From assembly GCF_008329565.1 (NCBI RefSeq), contig NZ_NPKT01000023.1, forward strand, positions 1-64,000: a DNA stretch of 64,000 nt, written 5' to 3'. Made by a program: the position numbers and the translations under genes. Positions 40,193 to 49,002 of this stretch are shown here, one piece after another (positions within the stretch are counted from its first letter, which is position 1; each line of letters starts with the position of its first letter). The notes beneath the pieces are model-generated. The model had not been told where the DNA came from. It was given only the letters and a program-made list of their open reading frames with translations, and searched no databases. This stretch comes from Mycolicibacterium sp. P1-5. GTDB taxonomy: Bacteria; Actinomycetota; Actinomycetes; Mycobacteriales; Mycobacteriaceae.

Positions 40193-40825
40193 TCAGGGAA
40201 TCGGAGCCGGCGGCGGTGGCGGCAGTGTCGCGTCCGCGGGTGCCGGGGGAACCGCCGGATCGGGCAGGAACTCGACCGGCCCGGCAGGGATGTTGATCCC
40301 CGGTGCCGGCGCGGTGCCGGGCAGCGGCTGGCCGAGTTGATCGGCGGGCATGCGTCCCAGTGCGCCATGGACCATTGCGTGAACGCCCTTGAGGCCGTCG
40401 ACCCGAGCGAACGGGCCTGGTGGCACACCGGTGGTCAGATCGTAGGGGGACGGTGTCGGATCGTCAGCGCCCTGCAGCGTCCGATAATTTCTCGGCAACA
40501 GCATCGAATTGTTGAGGTCCGCGATATTCGGCGGGGTGGCCGCGGGGTCCACACCGCCGGGAACGGCGGCTGGTGCCGGTGCCTGGCCGAGCAACATCTG
40601 GTTGCCCGCCGGGCCACCGAGGAGCCCTGCGAATCCGTTGACCGAATCCGAGATGGCCGACGCCGGCGGAACGAATCCCATCGGGCCGGGTGGGGGCGCG
40701 GGTGCCCCCGGGTCGGCGGGTGGCAGGTCGTCGGCGGCGGCGGTCGCCATGGAGGTGACCGCCGCCCCGACCGCGAGTGCGGCGGCGGCCGCACCCGTGA
40801 TGAGTGTTCGGTAGATGTAGCGCAT
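40193..40825 (-). CDS. Secreted Pro-rich protein (paralogue B)
   Basis: 210 residues. Signal peptide ends near ATAAA. The mature protein is Pro/Ala-rich (DPGAPAPPPGPMGF), with DLNNSMLLPRNYRTL and C-terminal LGQPLPGTAPAPGINIPAG, matching paralogue A. It is only 7 bp downstream of an MspA-type porin, so it is likely cotranscribed with the porins. Role unknown. Confidence 0.8.
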   Translation of the reverse strand: MRYIYRTLITGAAAAALAVGAAVTSMATAAADDLPPADPGAPAPPPGPMGFVPPASAISDSVNGFAGLLGGPAGNQMLLGQAPAPAAVPGGVDPAATPPNIADLNNSMLLPRNYRTLQGADDPTPSPYDLTTGVPPGPFARVDGLKGVHAMVHGALGRMPADQLGQPLPGTAPAPGINIPAGPVEFLPDPAVPPAPADATLPPPPPAPIP

Positions 40826-40832
40826 TACGGCG

Positions 40833-41498
40833 TCAGAAGACCTTGGTGACGCCGTAGTACGCGACGATGTCGTCAGCGTCGGTGCCCGAGCTGGTCAGCA
40901 CCGCGTAGGACCGCAGCGACGACGCGCCGACGCAGTTGTCGACCTTGATGTGGATGTCTTTGAGCGTGATGCGTGACGAGGTGCCCTTGAAGGACTTCTT
41001 GTCGACGACGACGTTGGTGATCGTCCCTGGGCGGGGCTCCACCTCGACCTGACCCTGGATCGGGAAGCTGACCGAGCCCGGCAGCGAGACGCCCCCGGTG
41101 GTCAGGCTGGTGTTGCCCAGGCTGGCGCCGACCGAGCCGTTCAGCTTGATCTTGTCCATTTCGACGCCGCAGCCGATCTGGTAGCCGGACTCCAAGGTTC
41201 CGCCGGACACCGAACCGGTCGTGGTGCCGGTGAACGTTCCGCCGACCACCCAGTCGCGCGACGACAGGGAGGTCGTCAGTGGTGCGACGGGCAGTTGGGT
41301 CTCGTCCTTGGCGGCGACGGTCAGGGTCCGGCCGTCGGGTGTCTTGGCGATGCCGGGAGCTTCAGAGGCGACTACGCCATTGTCCGGTGGTGGTGGGGGA
41401 GCACCTGCGTCGGCCGGGTCCGCCAACGCGAGCGGGGTCGCTCCCATCGGGATCAGCATGCAGGCTGCAGCGGCTGCGGTGGCAAAGCGATGCAACAT
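40833..41498 (-). CDS. MspA-family porin homologue (copy 2)
   Basis: 221 residues. Signal peptide ends ALA before DPADAG. The MspA fold is visible in SRDWVVGGTFTGTTTG, ESGYQIGCGVEM and C-terminal SSLRSYAVLTSSGTDADDI. Two conserved cysteines (GYQIGC and VDNC). The bases upstream of its ATG (GGCGCCGACACAAC) nearly match those of copy 3 (GGCGCCAACACGAC), so the duplication included the leader. Expected to form an outer-membrane channel as an oligomer. Confidence 0.87.
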   Translation of the reverse strand: MLHRFATAAAAACMLIPMGATPLALADPADAGAPPPPPDNGVVASEAPGIAKTPDGRTLTVAAKDETQLPVAPLTTSLSSRDWVVGGTFTGTTTGSVSGGTLESGYQIGCGVEMDKIKLNGSVGASLGNTSLTTGGVSLPGSVSFPIQGQVEVEPRPGTITNVVVDKKSFKGTSSRITLKDIHIKVDNCVGASSLRSYAVLTSSGTDADDIVAYYGVTKVF

Positions 41499-41704
41499 GT
41501 TGTGTCGGCGCCTTCCGTCTGAAGATCACTGGGTTGTCGAGAAATGATTGATCGGTGGGGTGTCCAGGTGGTGAACGGAGCGCCAAGACTGCGCGCCCCA
41601 GACTGATCCACTGGGCGTTCCACCGGGTCTTTCCGGGTTGCGATCGGCTGCCCCCCACCGTCGGATGACGGGCAGCCGCTCGCGAGAACGACGATGTGAA
41701 GTTG

Positions 41705-42388
41705 TTAAACGGCCTTGGTGACGCCGAGGTAGGTCACGACGTCGTCGGTGTTGTCGGTCGAGCTCGTCAGCGTTGCGTACGAGCGGATGAAGGACTGTCC
41801 CGCGCAACCGTCGATCTTGATGCGGAAGCCGGTGATCGAGACGCGCGGCTTGGAGCCCTTGAACGACTTCTTGCCCACCGGAACGATGTTCACCGTGCCG
41901 GGCTTGAGGGCGATCTTGATCTGCTCGGACACCGACAGGCCGAGCGTGATGGGCAGCAGCGAACCGTTCACCAGCGGGATGCCGACGCCGGGCGTGATGC
42001 CGCCGGTGGTGATCGATTCGATGTCGTCCTGGATGATGCCGCAACCGATTTGGTAACCGGCTTCCAGGGTTCCGCCGGCCAGTTTCGTGCTGCCGCCGCC
42101 GGTGACGTCGCCGGTGAACGTGCCGTCCACCAGGTATTCACGCGACCACGGCGAGTTGGTCAGGGAGGCCACGGGTTCCATGGACTCGTCCTTGCCCACC
42201 ACGTTGAGCGTCCAGCCGTCGGGGGTCTTGAGAACCCCGGGTGCGGCTGAGGGCACGGGCCCCTGCGGCCCGACGTTGGCGGCAGGTGCCACGTTGGGAT
42301 CCGCCGGCGGGTCGGCCAGCGCGAGCGGAGTCCCTCCCATCGGGGCCAGCAGGCATACTCCAGCCAATGCGGCAAAGCGTTTCAACAT
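41705..42388 (-). CDS. MspA-family porin homologue (copy 3)
   Basis: 227 residues from ATG 42388 (MLKRFAALAG), with a signal peptide ending ALA before DPPAD. Has SREYLVDGTFTGDVTG, EAGYQIGCGI and C-terminal FIRSYATLTSSTDNTDDV. Closer to copy 1 (16066) in the C-terminus and to copy 2 in the leader. It is 206 bp upstream of copy 2 on the same strand. Confidence 0.87.
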   Translation of the reverse strand: MLKRFAALAGVCLLAPMGGTPLALADPPADPNVAPAANVGPQGPVPSAAPGVLKTPDGWTLNVVGKDESMEPVASLTNSPWSREYLVDGTFTGDVTGGGSTKLAGGTLEAGYQIGCGIIQDDIESITTGGITPGVGIPLVNGSLLPITLGLSVSEQIKIALKPGTVNIVPVGKKSFKGSKPRVSITGFRIKIDGCAGQSFIRSYATLTSSTDNTDDVVTYLGVTKAV

Positions 42389-42773
42389 GTCGTGTTGGCG
42401 CCTCTCGTATTTGATATCCACAGATCGTTCGGAGGAATCATTAGGTTGGCGGGTGTCGGAATGGTAAACAACGAACCAACAACTCCCACCCGATTACCGT
42501 CTACCGAGCGTCATTTCACCGCGTGCGAGGTCAGCCGCGCCGGTTTGGGTCCCAAACTCATACCAGCTGGGGACAACGGCGGTGAAGGTGACACCGGATT
42601 GATCCCCCGGGGCTGCTGACTGTTCAGGGTCTGTTCACCTACCCGACAGCTAACCCATCGATCATCTCTTTCGTCCTGACCCCAGAAGGGCCTTGTCGTC
42701 ACGGGTCCGGGTTGGGCTGGTTTGGAACTTCCAGCCGGACGGTTCGGGGGAGCCCACGATCCAGGAGGAAGCG
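42389..42773. promoter_or_regulatory. Divergent region between porin copy 3 and an exported protein
   Basis: 385 bases without a credible gene. It must hold promoters for the porin pair (minus) and the exported protein (plus). A strong ribosome-binding site AGGAGGA at 42763-42769 precedes the plus-strand ATG at 42774. No palindromic operator was seen. Confidence 0.5.
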
Positions 42774-43358
42774 ATGGAATCGTCACTGCACTACGGCCGG
42801 ACGCTGACAGCCGCGCTGTTGGTGTCGGCATCCGCATTGTTCGCCGCGCCCCAAGCGTTTGCGGACCCACAGACCGAGCAGCCGGCTCCCGCGCCGGGGC
42901 CGGTCAACGTCGCGGCACCGGCGGCCCTGCCACCGGACGCACCCGCACCGGACGCAGTCCCGCCGGACCAGGGTGCCTATTCTGCGGTCGTCACCGCCTG
43001 CAAGCAGTTCGGCGTGGCGCTGGACTATGCGGCCAACAACTATGAGGACTTCGCGTACAACACCGCCGGTGGCGGAAACAACGTGAACTACGACGACCCG
43101 AACGTTGCCGATTCGAATGTCCGCGGCCGCACCGCATTGCGTGAGGCGGCCTCCACCGGCATGGACGCCGCCAACACGCCGGGGCTGCCCGGCGATATCT
43201 CGGCGCCCATGCGGTCATGGTCGATGCGTGCCGCAAAGCTGCTGGTGATCATGGGGATTCGAGCCGGTGGCGATTCGCTGAACTCGACGGCCGGTGATAT
43301 GAACACCGACGCCAAGAACGCACAGATGGCGTGTGCGGTCAACGGCGGGCGTGCCTGA
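42774..43358 (+). CDS. Exported hypothetical protein
   Basis: 194 residues with a signal peptide (ending AFA before DPQTEQ), then a Pro/Ala linker (about 32-65). A compact domain follows, containing ACKQFGVALDYAANNYEDFAYN and ending with MACAVNGGRA. Two cysteines could form a disulfide. The start is fixed by the AGGAGGA four bases upstream. I do not recognise the family; it looks like a mycobacterial envelope or secreted protein. Confidence 0.8.
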   Translation: MESSLHYGRTLTAALLVSASALFAAPQAFADPQTEQPAPAPGPVNVAAPAALPPDAPAPDAVPPDQGAYSAVVTACKQFGVALDYAANNYEDFAYNTAGGGNNVNYDDPNVADSNVRGRTALREAASTGMDAANTPGLPGDISAPMRSWSMRAAKLLVIMGIRAGGDSLNSTAGDMNTDAKNAQMACAVNGGRA

Positions 43359-43383
43359 CCCAAACGTCAACGCGGTCAACGAA

Positions 43384-43413
43384 ATCGGCCCCCTCCTTTC
43401 GGAGGGGGCCGAT
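43384..43413. terminator. Bidirectional terminator
   Basis: Perfect 13-bp stem: 43384-43396 pairs with 43401-43413 around TTTC. It lies between the stops of the exported-protein gene and the converging glycine-rich gene. No T-run follows. Confidence 0.85.
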
Positions 43414-43429
43414 TCGCGTAAGTGACGGA

Positions 43430-44929
43430 TCATCCGCCGGCGCCGCCGGTGCCGCCTGCGCCGCCGGCCGGGCCGACTCCGCCCGAGCCGAGCTGGCCGC
43501 TCTTGCCGGTGGTGGCTCCGCCCTTGCCGCCAGTGCCACCGTTGCCGCCCTTGCCGCCGGAGATCACGCTGCCACCGCCGGTGGCGCCGTTGCCGCCAAC
43601 GCCACCGGTACCGGTCGTCGCTCCGTTGCCGCCGTTGCCACCGCCGCCGCCGGTGCCACCGCTGAACCCGCCGAAGCCGCCTAGGCCGCCGTTGGCACCC
43701 CTGCCGCCGGTCGCGCCGCCGCCGCCCTTACCGCCTGCGCCGCCTGCACCACCGTTGTTGCCGGCCAAGCCGCCCGAGCCGCCGGTTCCGCCGGTGCCGC
43801 CTGCGCCGGTGGTACTGGTGCCGCCATCGCCACCCGCCGCGCCCGCGCCACCGTTACCGGCCAAGCCGCCGTTGCCCCCCGCGCCACCGGTGCCACCGTT
43901 ACCGGCCGCGCCGGTTCCGCCTGTGCCACCGCCACCGCCGGTGCCACCTGCACCGCCGTTGCCGGAACCCAAGCCGGCGGTACCGCCGGTGCCACCGGCT
44001 CCGCCATTACCGCCGGTCGCGGTGCCCGCACCACCCGCGCCACCCGCGCCACCGGCGCCGCCCGCGGCCGAGCCGTAGAAACCACCCTTGCCGCCATTAC
44101 CGCCGGCGCCGCCGTCGGTGCCGGCCGCTCCGCCGCCGTAGCCGGCGCCGCCCGCGCCGCCTGCGCCCGCGCTGCCGCTGCCGAGGACGGGCAGGCTCGC
44201 GGCGTCGCCACCACGCCCGCCGGCACCACCGGCGACACCGGCCTGCGAGCTCGAGCCACCAGCACCACCGGTGCCACCGCTACCGGCGAACGCACCGGCG
44301 TTGCCACCGTCGCCGCCCGCTGCACCGCTGCCGGCGAGAGCCTTGCCGCCGTTGCCGCCGCCGCCGCCGAACAGTGCGCCGCTGGCGGAGCTGCCGGCGA
44401 TCAGGCCACCGTTGCCACCGTTGCCGCCCCTGCCGCCGTTGATGTTGGCGCTCAACGCGTCGCCGCCGTTGCCGCCGTTGCCGTAGAGCCCGGCGCTTCC
44501 GCCGTTCCCGCCGTTGTAGCCGTTACCGCCGTTGCCCATGAATAGGCCTCCGCCGCCGCCATTGCAGGCAGCGCTGGCGCACTGCGCATCGGCAGCGCTG
44601 TAGCTGTAACCGTTACCGATGAGCAGGCCGCCGTTGGGGTGCTCTGCGGTGCCGTTGCCGATGAACTCCGAGACGAAGTTGGTGGCGTTCGCCGAGGCGA
44701 AGGCCGTCGGGATGGCCGAGCTGGAGTTTCCGATGAGGCTGCTGCCGGTCGGCCAGAGCCACAGATCGGACTCGGTCGAGGTGAGTTTGTAAGCCGGTGA
44801 AGCGACCGACTTGGGGGCATCGGTGGTAGCGAACAAGACGGCCGCTCCCACCATCGCCGCACCGGCGACGCCGGTGGTGACAAAGGCTGGCGCAGCCACC
44901 CGGACCGATTTCTTGCGGTGTTTGGACAA
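43430..44929 (-). CDS. PGRS-type glycine-rich protein without a PE domain
   Basis: 499 residues. The N-terminus is a signal-like segment (residues 1-40, FVTTGVAGAAMVGAAVLFATTDA). A 90-residue non-repetitive region follows (SDLWLWPTGSSLIGNSSSAIPTAF), then about 370 residues of GGxGG/GNGG repeats typical of PGRS. There is no PE domain (no Pro-Glu motif or helix pair). One short Cys pair (AQCASAAC) precedes the repeats. Probably surface-exposed or cell-wall-associated. DNA is almost entirely G/C repeats, so length may vary between isolates and assembly errors are possible. Confidence 0.85.
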   Translation of the reverse strand: MSKHRKKSVRVAAPAFVTTGVAGAAMVGAAVLFATTDAPKSVASPAYKLTSTESDLWLWPTGSSLIGNSSSAIPTAFASANATNFVSEFIGNGTAEHPNGGLLIGNGYSYSAADAQCASAACNGGGGGLFMGNGGNGYNGGNGGSAGLYGNGGNGGDALSANINGGRGGNGGNGGLIAGSSASGALFGGGGGNGGKALAGSGAAGGDGGNAGAFAGSGGTGGAGGSSSQAGVAGGAGGRGGDAASLPVLGSGSAGAGGAGGAGYGGGAAGTDGGAGGNGGKGGFYGSAAGGAGGAGGAGGAGTATGGNGGAGGTGGTAGLGSGNGGAGGTGGGGGTGGTGAAGNGGTGGAGGNGGLAGNGGAGAAGGDGGTSTTGAGGTGGTGGSGGLAGNNGGAGGAGGKGGGGATGGRGANGGLGGFGGFSGGTGGGGGNGGNGATTGTGGVGGNGATGGGSVISGGKGGNGGTGGKGGATTGKSGQLGSGGVGPAGGAGGTGGAGG

Positions 44930-45097
44930 GGTCGAATTCCCTTCGAAGGAGACGTTCAGTCCGGCAAATGCGCCGAGTGGTCACTGACATAGAAATCCAA
45001 GGAGACGCCCCTTACCTCGGACTGGACCACACTTGGCGCGCTGTCGAACATCGTGCAAACGCCAGCTGAACTCGACCTGCAAAACCCGTCGTAGTCG

Positions 45098-45634
45098 CTA
45101 TTTGCAGAGTTCGGCGATCCGGCTGTTCGCGGTCTCCGCGTTGCTCAGCCGCTCGGCCTGCTTCGGGTCGGTGTTCGGGACCCCGGCTAACGCGTTCACC
45201 GAAATATCCTGCAGCCCGGCCGCGAAGCTGCGAATCGCGTCGGCGAGATCGCCCGGTGTAGCCGAGCTGAGATGAGCCAGCAGGTAGGTCGCGCCGCCGG
45301 ACATCGCCAGCCGCGCGTTGGCGGCCACACCCTGAACTTCGGCGCCCGGGTCTGCGTGGGTCTGCAGGGACACCGCCGCACTCACGGTGCGATAGGCGTC
45401 GCACGCGTTGGCTTTTGGGTCACCGCTCTGCGGTGCGGCGGCGGGTGCGGGTGCGGGTGCGGGTGCGGGGTTCGACGGTGCCGGCCGGAGCAGAGCCCAC
45501 CCGGCCAGGGCCCCGGCGATCAGCGCGACGACCAGAGCGAGTGGGGCGACCCAGCCCACCGACGGTCGGGATTGGCGGGTGGGGCGGTGAGATGCGGACG
45601 TCGTGTCGTCCACATCTTCGGTCGGCTCCGGCAT
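45098..45634 (-). CDS. Single-span membrane protein with Pro-Ala linker
   Basis: 178 residues from ATG 45634. Cytosolic N-terminus of about 28 residues, a membrane segment (about 31-51, VGWVAPLALVVALIAGALAGWALL), a PAPAPAPAPAAAP linker, then an extracytoplasmic helical domain with two cysteines (ANACDAYRTV and the C-terminal ELCK). No enzymatic motif. Type II topology is inferred. Confidence 0.78.
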   Translation of the reverse strand: MPEPTEDVDDTTSASHRPTRQSRPSVGWVAPLALVVALIAGALAGWALLRPAPSNPAPAPAPAPAAAPQSGDPKANACDAYRTVSAAVSLQTHADPGAEVQGVAANARLAMSGGATYLLAHLSSATPGDLADAIRSFAAGLQDISVNALAGVPNTDPKQAERLSNAETANSRIAELCK

Positions 45635-45710
45635 GGCACCGATCCTAATCACGGGTCGTGGCAACGCGACAAACACGTAGTCTGGCTGCGAAAGGCAAAG
45701 GGGTCCGCCG

Positions 45711-45971
45711 ATGACGACGAACTGGGGGCGAGGAATCGCCTATGTGGTGGCGGGCGCCGGTCTGGTGGCGGGTGTCGTCGGAGCGCCCGTGGCGGTCGCG
45801 CAGGGCTGCCCGACCGGACACATCAACAACCAGTACACCGGCCAGTGTTACCTGGAGGGCAGTGCTCCAACCATCAACGGCGTCCCGTGTGTGGCAAGCA
45901 ATCTCGGCCTGTGCCAATCGTTTCGGCAGAACCAGCAGCCGCCGAAGAGGCCGTACACCGCCGTTGGCTAG
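45711..45971 (+). CDS. Small secreted Cys-containing protein
   Basis: 86 residues. Signal peptide ends AVAQG; the mature protein of about 55 residues has four cysteines (GCPTGH, GQCYLEG, GVPCVAS, GLCQSF), probably two disulfides. No known domain. Its last four bases overlap the stop of the converging SDR gene. Divergent from the 45098 gene with 76 bp between. Confidence 0.72.
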   Translation: MTTNWGRGIAYVVAGAGLVAGVVGAPVAVAQGCPTGHINNQYTGQCYLEGSAPTINGVPCVASNLGLCQSFRQNQQPPKRPYTAVG

Positions 45972-46750
45972 CTGCGGGTCAGCGTCTTCGTCAGCAATCG
46001 TTGTATCCAATTGGGCGACACCTGCGACAGCGCGGCCAACACTGCGGTTTGACGCCCGACCGGATAGTGCACTCTGGCCAGTCGACCGCGGCGATGGGTG
46101 GCTGAGTAGACCGCGGCGGCCACGTCTTCGGGCTGGAGGTTGACGCCCAGCGACTTGGTGCTGGCGGTCTCGACGCCGTCGGTCATCGCGGTCTTGACGA
46201 ACAGCGGCCACATCGCCAGCACCCGGATTCCGTATTGGCGCCATTCGAGTTCCAGCGCCTCGGTCAGGGCGCGCAGCGCAAACTTGGTGGCCGAGTACGT
46301 GGCCAATTCGGGCTGGCCGTAAAGCGCGGAGGCCGAACACATGTTGACCACCTGGGCGCGTGGGGTCGCGCGCAGATACGGGAATGCGGCATGCAACCCG
46401 GCCAGCGCGCCGTAGAAGTTGATGTCCACCATCTGCCGGTGAACCGTGAGTGGTACGTCGGCGAATGCGCCGGTGGTCAGAACCCCGGCGTTGTTCACGA
46501 GGATATCGAGTTTTCCTGTGCTGCCGGTGAATTCACGCAACCGTGCCGACCATTGGTCGGCGTCGGTGACGTCGAGTTCACCGGTTGTCACGTCACCGCC
46601 GAGTGCGGCGAGCTCCTCGCGCAGCCCGGCCAGCCCAGGGAGGTCGATGTCGTAGGCGCCCACCCGGTAGCCATGTCGGGCGAAGGTCAGAGCGGTCGCC
46701 CGCCCGATACCCGCGGCGGCTCCGGTGATGAAGACGCTGGGCGGGCTCAC
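45968..46750 (-). CDS. Short-chain dehydrogenase/reductase
   Basis: 260 residues, classical SDR. Nucleotide-binding GAAAGIGRA near the N-terminus, NNAG, catalytic Ser in MCSASALYG, and YSATK. Substrate not visible. GTG start at 46750, just after the small gene 46752-47012. Confidence 0.9.
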   Translation of the reverse strand: MSPPSVFITGAAAGIGRATALTFARHGYRVGAYDIDLPGLAGLREELAALGGDVTTGELDVTDADQWSARLREFTGSTGKLDILVNNAGVLTTGAFADVPLTVHRQMVDINFYGALAGLHAAFPYLRATPRAQVVNMCSASALYGQPELATYSATKFALRALTEALELEWRQYGIRVLAMWPLFVKTAMTDGVETASTKSLGVNLQPEDVAAAVYSATHRRGRLARVHYPVGRQTAVLAALSQVSPNWIQRLLTKTLTRS

Positions 46751-46751
46751 C

Positions 46752-47012
46752 TCATACGACTTTCAAATGCGGAACAGCTACCTCGGGCTCCGAGGCGATG
46801 CGGTCGTTCGCGGCAGCCATCGCGGTATCAACGCGCACGGCCGCGGTCTGGCAGGCCACGGTGGCCTTGCGGCCAAGGCCGTCGAGATCGTCGGCGGCGT
46901 TGCGCAGGTACGCGGTCAACGTGATGCGCAGCCGGTCACCGATGCCCGCCAGACGATCGCGGAACCGATCGTCGACCATCACGGTGACGTAGGGCAGTTC
47001 GAGCTTGATCAT
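46752..47012 (-). CDS. Small hypothetical protein
   Basis: 86 residues, no membrane segment. Starts MIKLELPYVTVMVDDRF and continues with a charged helix (RLRITLTAYLRNAADDLDGLGRKA). Ends one base before the SDR start, so probably cotranscribed. No family recognised. Confidence 0.65.
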   Translation of the reverse strand: MIKLELPYVTVMVDDRFRDRLAGIGDRLRITLTAYLRNAADDLDGLGRKATVACQTAAVRVDTAMAAANDRIASEPEVAVPHLKVV

Positions 47013-47098
47013 GTGCGCCTCCAGAGCCGTCCCTATCGAATGTAGACGACTGCTCAGGACGCCGGGCTCAGCAATCGCGCCGGGATGACTCGGCCCAT

Positions 47099-47146
47099 TC
47101 AGAAGTGAGAGCGAAGAATTCGCGAATTACTCGCTGCCGGTTCTGA
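47099..47146. repeat. Interrupted inverted repeat, copy 2 of a dispersed intergenic element
   Basis: TCAGAA (47099-47104) pairs with TTCTGA (47141-47146), and AGCGA (47110-47114) with TCGCT (47131-47135). Bases 47100-47114 (CAGAAGTGAGAGCGA) are identical to the minus strand at 16873-16887. Here it follows the stop of the aldehyde dehydrogenase gene, so terminator function is plausible. Confidence 0.55.
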
Positions 47147-47157
47147 CTCGAGCTCAG

Positions 47158-48642
47158 TTACGGCCGCACGCCGATCGTCTTCATGTCGAGGTACTCCCGA
47201 TAGCCTTCATCGCCATTGCGGTGGCCGAGCCCGCTCTGTTTGGTGCCGCCGAACGGGCTGGTGATGCCGAAGAACGAGTGTCCATTGGTGGTGACACTGC
47301 CGGTCCGTAGCCGCAGGGCGATGTTCAGCGCGCGCTCGTCGTCACCGCTGGTGACATCTCCGGAGAGCCCATAGATCGTGTTGTTGGCGATCTCGACGGC
47401 CTCGTCGTCGGTGTCGTACGGAGTCACGGTGATCACCGGCCCGAAGATTTCGGTCTGAGCGATCTCCGACGTCGGATCTACGTCCGCGAGCAGGGTCGGC
47501 TGCACGTAGTAGCCGGTCGGCAGGCTCTCCGGTACGCCGCCGCCGGTGACGAGCCTGGCACCGTCGGCGATGCCGGACTGGATCAGGCTCAGGCTCTTGT
47601 CGCGCTGCATGCCACTGATTTGCGGGCCCTGCATGATGCCCGGAGTCCACGGGTCGCCGACCGGAAAGTTCTCCATCATGGACTTGAGGATCTCGAGGCC
47701 TTCGTCATACCTGCTGCGCGGCAACAGAACTCGGCTGGAAAGGATGCAGCTCTGACCCGACATGACACAGGCGAACATCGCTGCCATCGGCAGGCATGCG
47801 CCGAAATCCGCGTCGTCGCAGACGATGTGGGTCGACTTGCCGCCGAGCTCCAGCAGGGTCTTCTTGACCGTCGAGGCGCCCGCGGCCAGGATCGCCCGGC
47901 CGGTGGCGGTGGATCCGGTGAACGTGACCATGTCCACCCGCGGATCGGCCGACAGGGCCGCACCGACCTCGTTGGCGTTGGAGGTGACGACGTTGAACAC
48001 CCCCGCCGGGATGTCGGTCTTCTCCGCGATGATGCGACCGAGCTCGGTCCCCGACCACGGGGTGAGCTGGGCCGGCTTGAGCACCACGGTGTTGCCGGCC
48101 ATCAGCGCCGGCACGGTCTCGGCGATGTTGAGGTAGAACGGGACGTTCCACGGCGTGATCGCGCCGACGACGCCGACCGGGTCGAACTGGAGCATGCGCC
48201 GGGCCGGGCCCAGCTGGGTCTCGTGGATCCCGGTGTCGACGAGGTAGTCGAAGTTTCGGCCGTGTTCGGCCCAGTGCTTCACCTCGGCGATCGGGCTCTC
48301 GATCTGGGAACCGCTTACCGAGACCGGGCAGCCTACCTCGGTGATCACGATGCGTCGCAACCGTTCCTGCTCTTCGGTCAAAGCCTCGTGCAGCTGGTTG
48401 AGGCAGTGGTAGCGGAACTCGAGATCGCGCGACCAGTCGCCTCGGTCGAACGCCCGGCGCGCGGCGGCCGTCGCTCGCTCGACGTCAGTCACGGTGCCGT
48501 CGGTGGCTTGCCCAACCACTTCCTCGGAGGCCGGATGCTCGACGTCGAACAAAGCACCGGAGTCGGTCAGGCGCAGCTCGCCGTCGATGAGCATTCGCTG
48601 CTCGCCGGCCAGCACACCCGTGTCAGCGTCGACATTGGTCAT
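47158..48642 (-). CDS. NAD(P)-dependent aldehyde dehydrogenase
   Basis: Oxidises an aldehyde to the acid (or acyl-CoA). 494 residues. Catalytic Cys299 (SGQSCILSSR), Glu266 (LELGGKS) and Asn166 (TPWNVPFY) are present. Upstream of it is a GAGAAT-N3-GTTCTC site (48686-48700), shared with the divergent DUF1330 gene, which links it to the catabolic regulon described under the TetR gene. The substrate is unknown. Confidence 0.93.
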   Translation of the reverse strand: MTNVDADTGVLAGEQRMLIDGELRLTDSGALFDVEHPASEEVVGQATDGTVTDVERATAAARRAFDRGDWSRDLEFRYHCLNQLHEALTEEQERLRRIVITEVGCPVSVSGSQIESPIAEVKHWAEHGRNFDYLVDTGIHETQLGPARRMLQFDPVGVVGAITPWNVPFYLNIAETVPALMAGNTVVLKPAQLTPWSGTELGRIIAEKTDIPAGVFNVVTSNANEVGAALSADPRVDMVTFTGSTATGRAILAAGASTVKKTLLELGGKSTHIVCDDADFGACLPMAAMFACVMSGQSCILSSRVLLPRSRYDEGLEILKSMMENFPVGDPWTPGIMQGPQISGMQRDKSLSLIQSGIADGARLVTGGGVPESLPTGYYVQPTLLADVDPTSEIAQTEIFGPVITVTPYDTDDEAVEIANNTIYGLSGDVTSGDDERALNIALRLRTGSVTTNGHSFFGITSPFGGTKQSGLGHRNGDEGYREYLDMKTIGVRP

Positions 48643-48685
48643 TGCATTTACCCCCAGTGGCGTGGAAACCTGTCACTCGAATTGC

Positions 48686-48700
48686 GAGAACTGCATTCTC
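48686..48700. promoter_or_regulatory. Predicted TetR operator, site D
   Basis: GAGAACTGCATTCTC; on the other strand GAGAATGCAGTTCTC, fitting GAGAAT-N3-GTTCTC exactly. Located between the divergent starts of aldehyde dehydrogenase (48642) and DUF1330 (48717). Sister sites lie at 55745, 60827 and 62622. Confidence 0.7.
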
Positions 48701-48716
48701 ACACGAGAGGAACGCC

Positions 48717-49001
48717 ATGGCCAAGGGGTACGTCATCTTGACCGAGGACATCAAAGACCCGGAAGGGATGAAGGCGTACGGCAAGGCCGCCGGTGCCGCC
48801 ATGGGCGGTGTCAAGGTGCTTGCTGTCGAGACCAAACCCCAAGTGCTCGAGGGCAATTGGCATGGTCACCAGACCGTGGTGCTGGAGTTCGAGTCGGTCG
48901 AAGCTGCGCAGGCCTGGTACGACTCGGATGCCTACCGCGCCGCGCGGGAGCTGCGGCACGCCGCCGCCGACACCAACGCGGTGATCCTCTCGGGGTTCTG
49001 A
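48717..49001 (+). CDS. DUF1330 protein
   Basis: 94 residues. Dimeric ferredoxin-like (dabb) fold expected from AKGYVILTEDIKDPEGMKAYGKA and QAWYDSDAYRAARELR. Such proteins often accompany catabolic genes; no reaction is known. ATG at 48717 preceded by GAGAGG. It ends one base before the converging CoA-transferase. Confidence 0.88.
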   Translation: MAKGYVILTEDIKDPEGMKAYGKAAGAAMGGVKVLAVETKPQVLEGNWHGHQTVVLEFESVEAAQAWYDSDAYRAARELRHAAADTNAVILSGF

Positions 49002-49002
49002 G

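Noticed and set aside
43430-44530. Regular short repeats resembling a CRISPR array
   Set aside because: They are codons of a Gly-rich coding sequence with no constant repeat/spacer lengths; no cas genes are present in the window.
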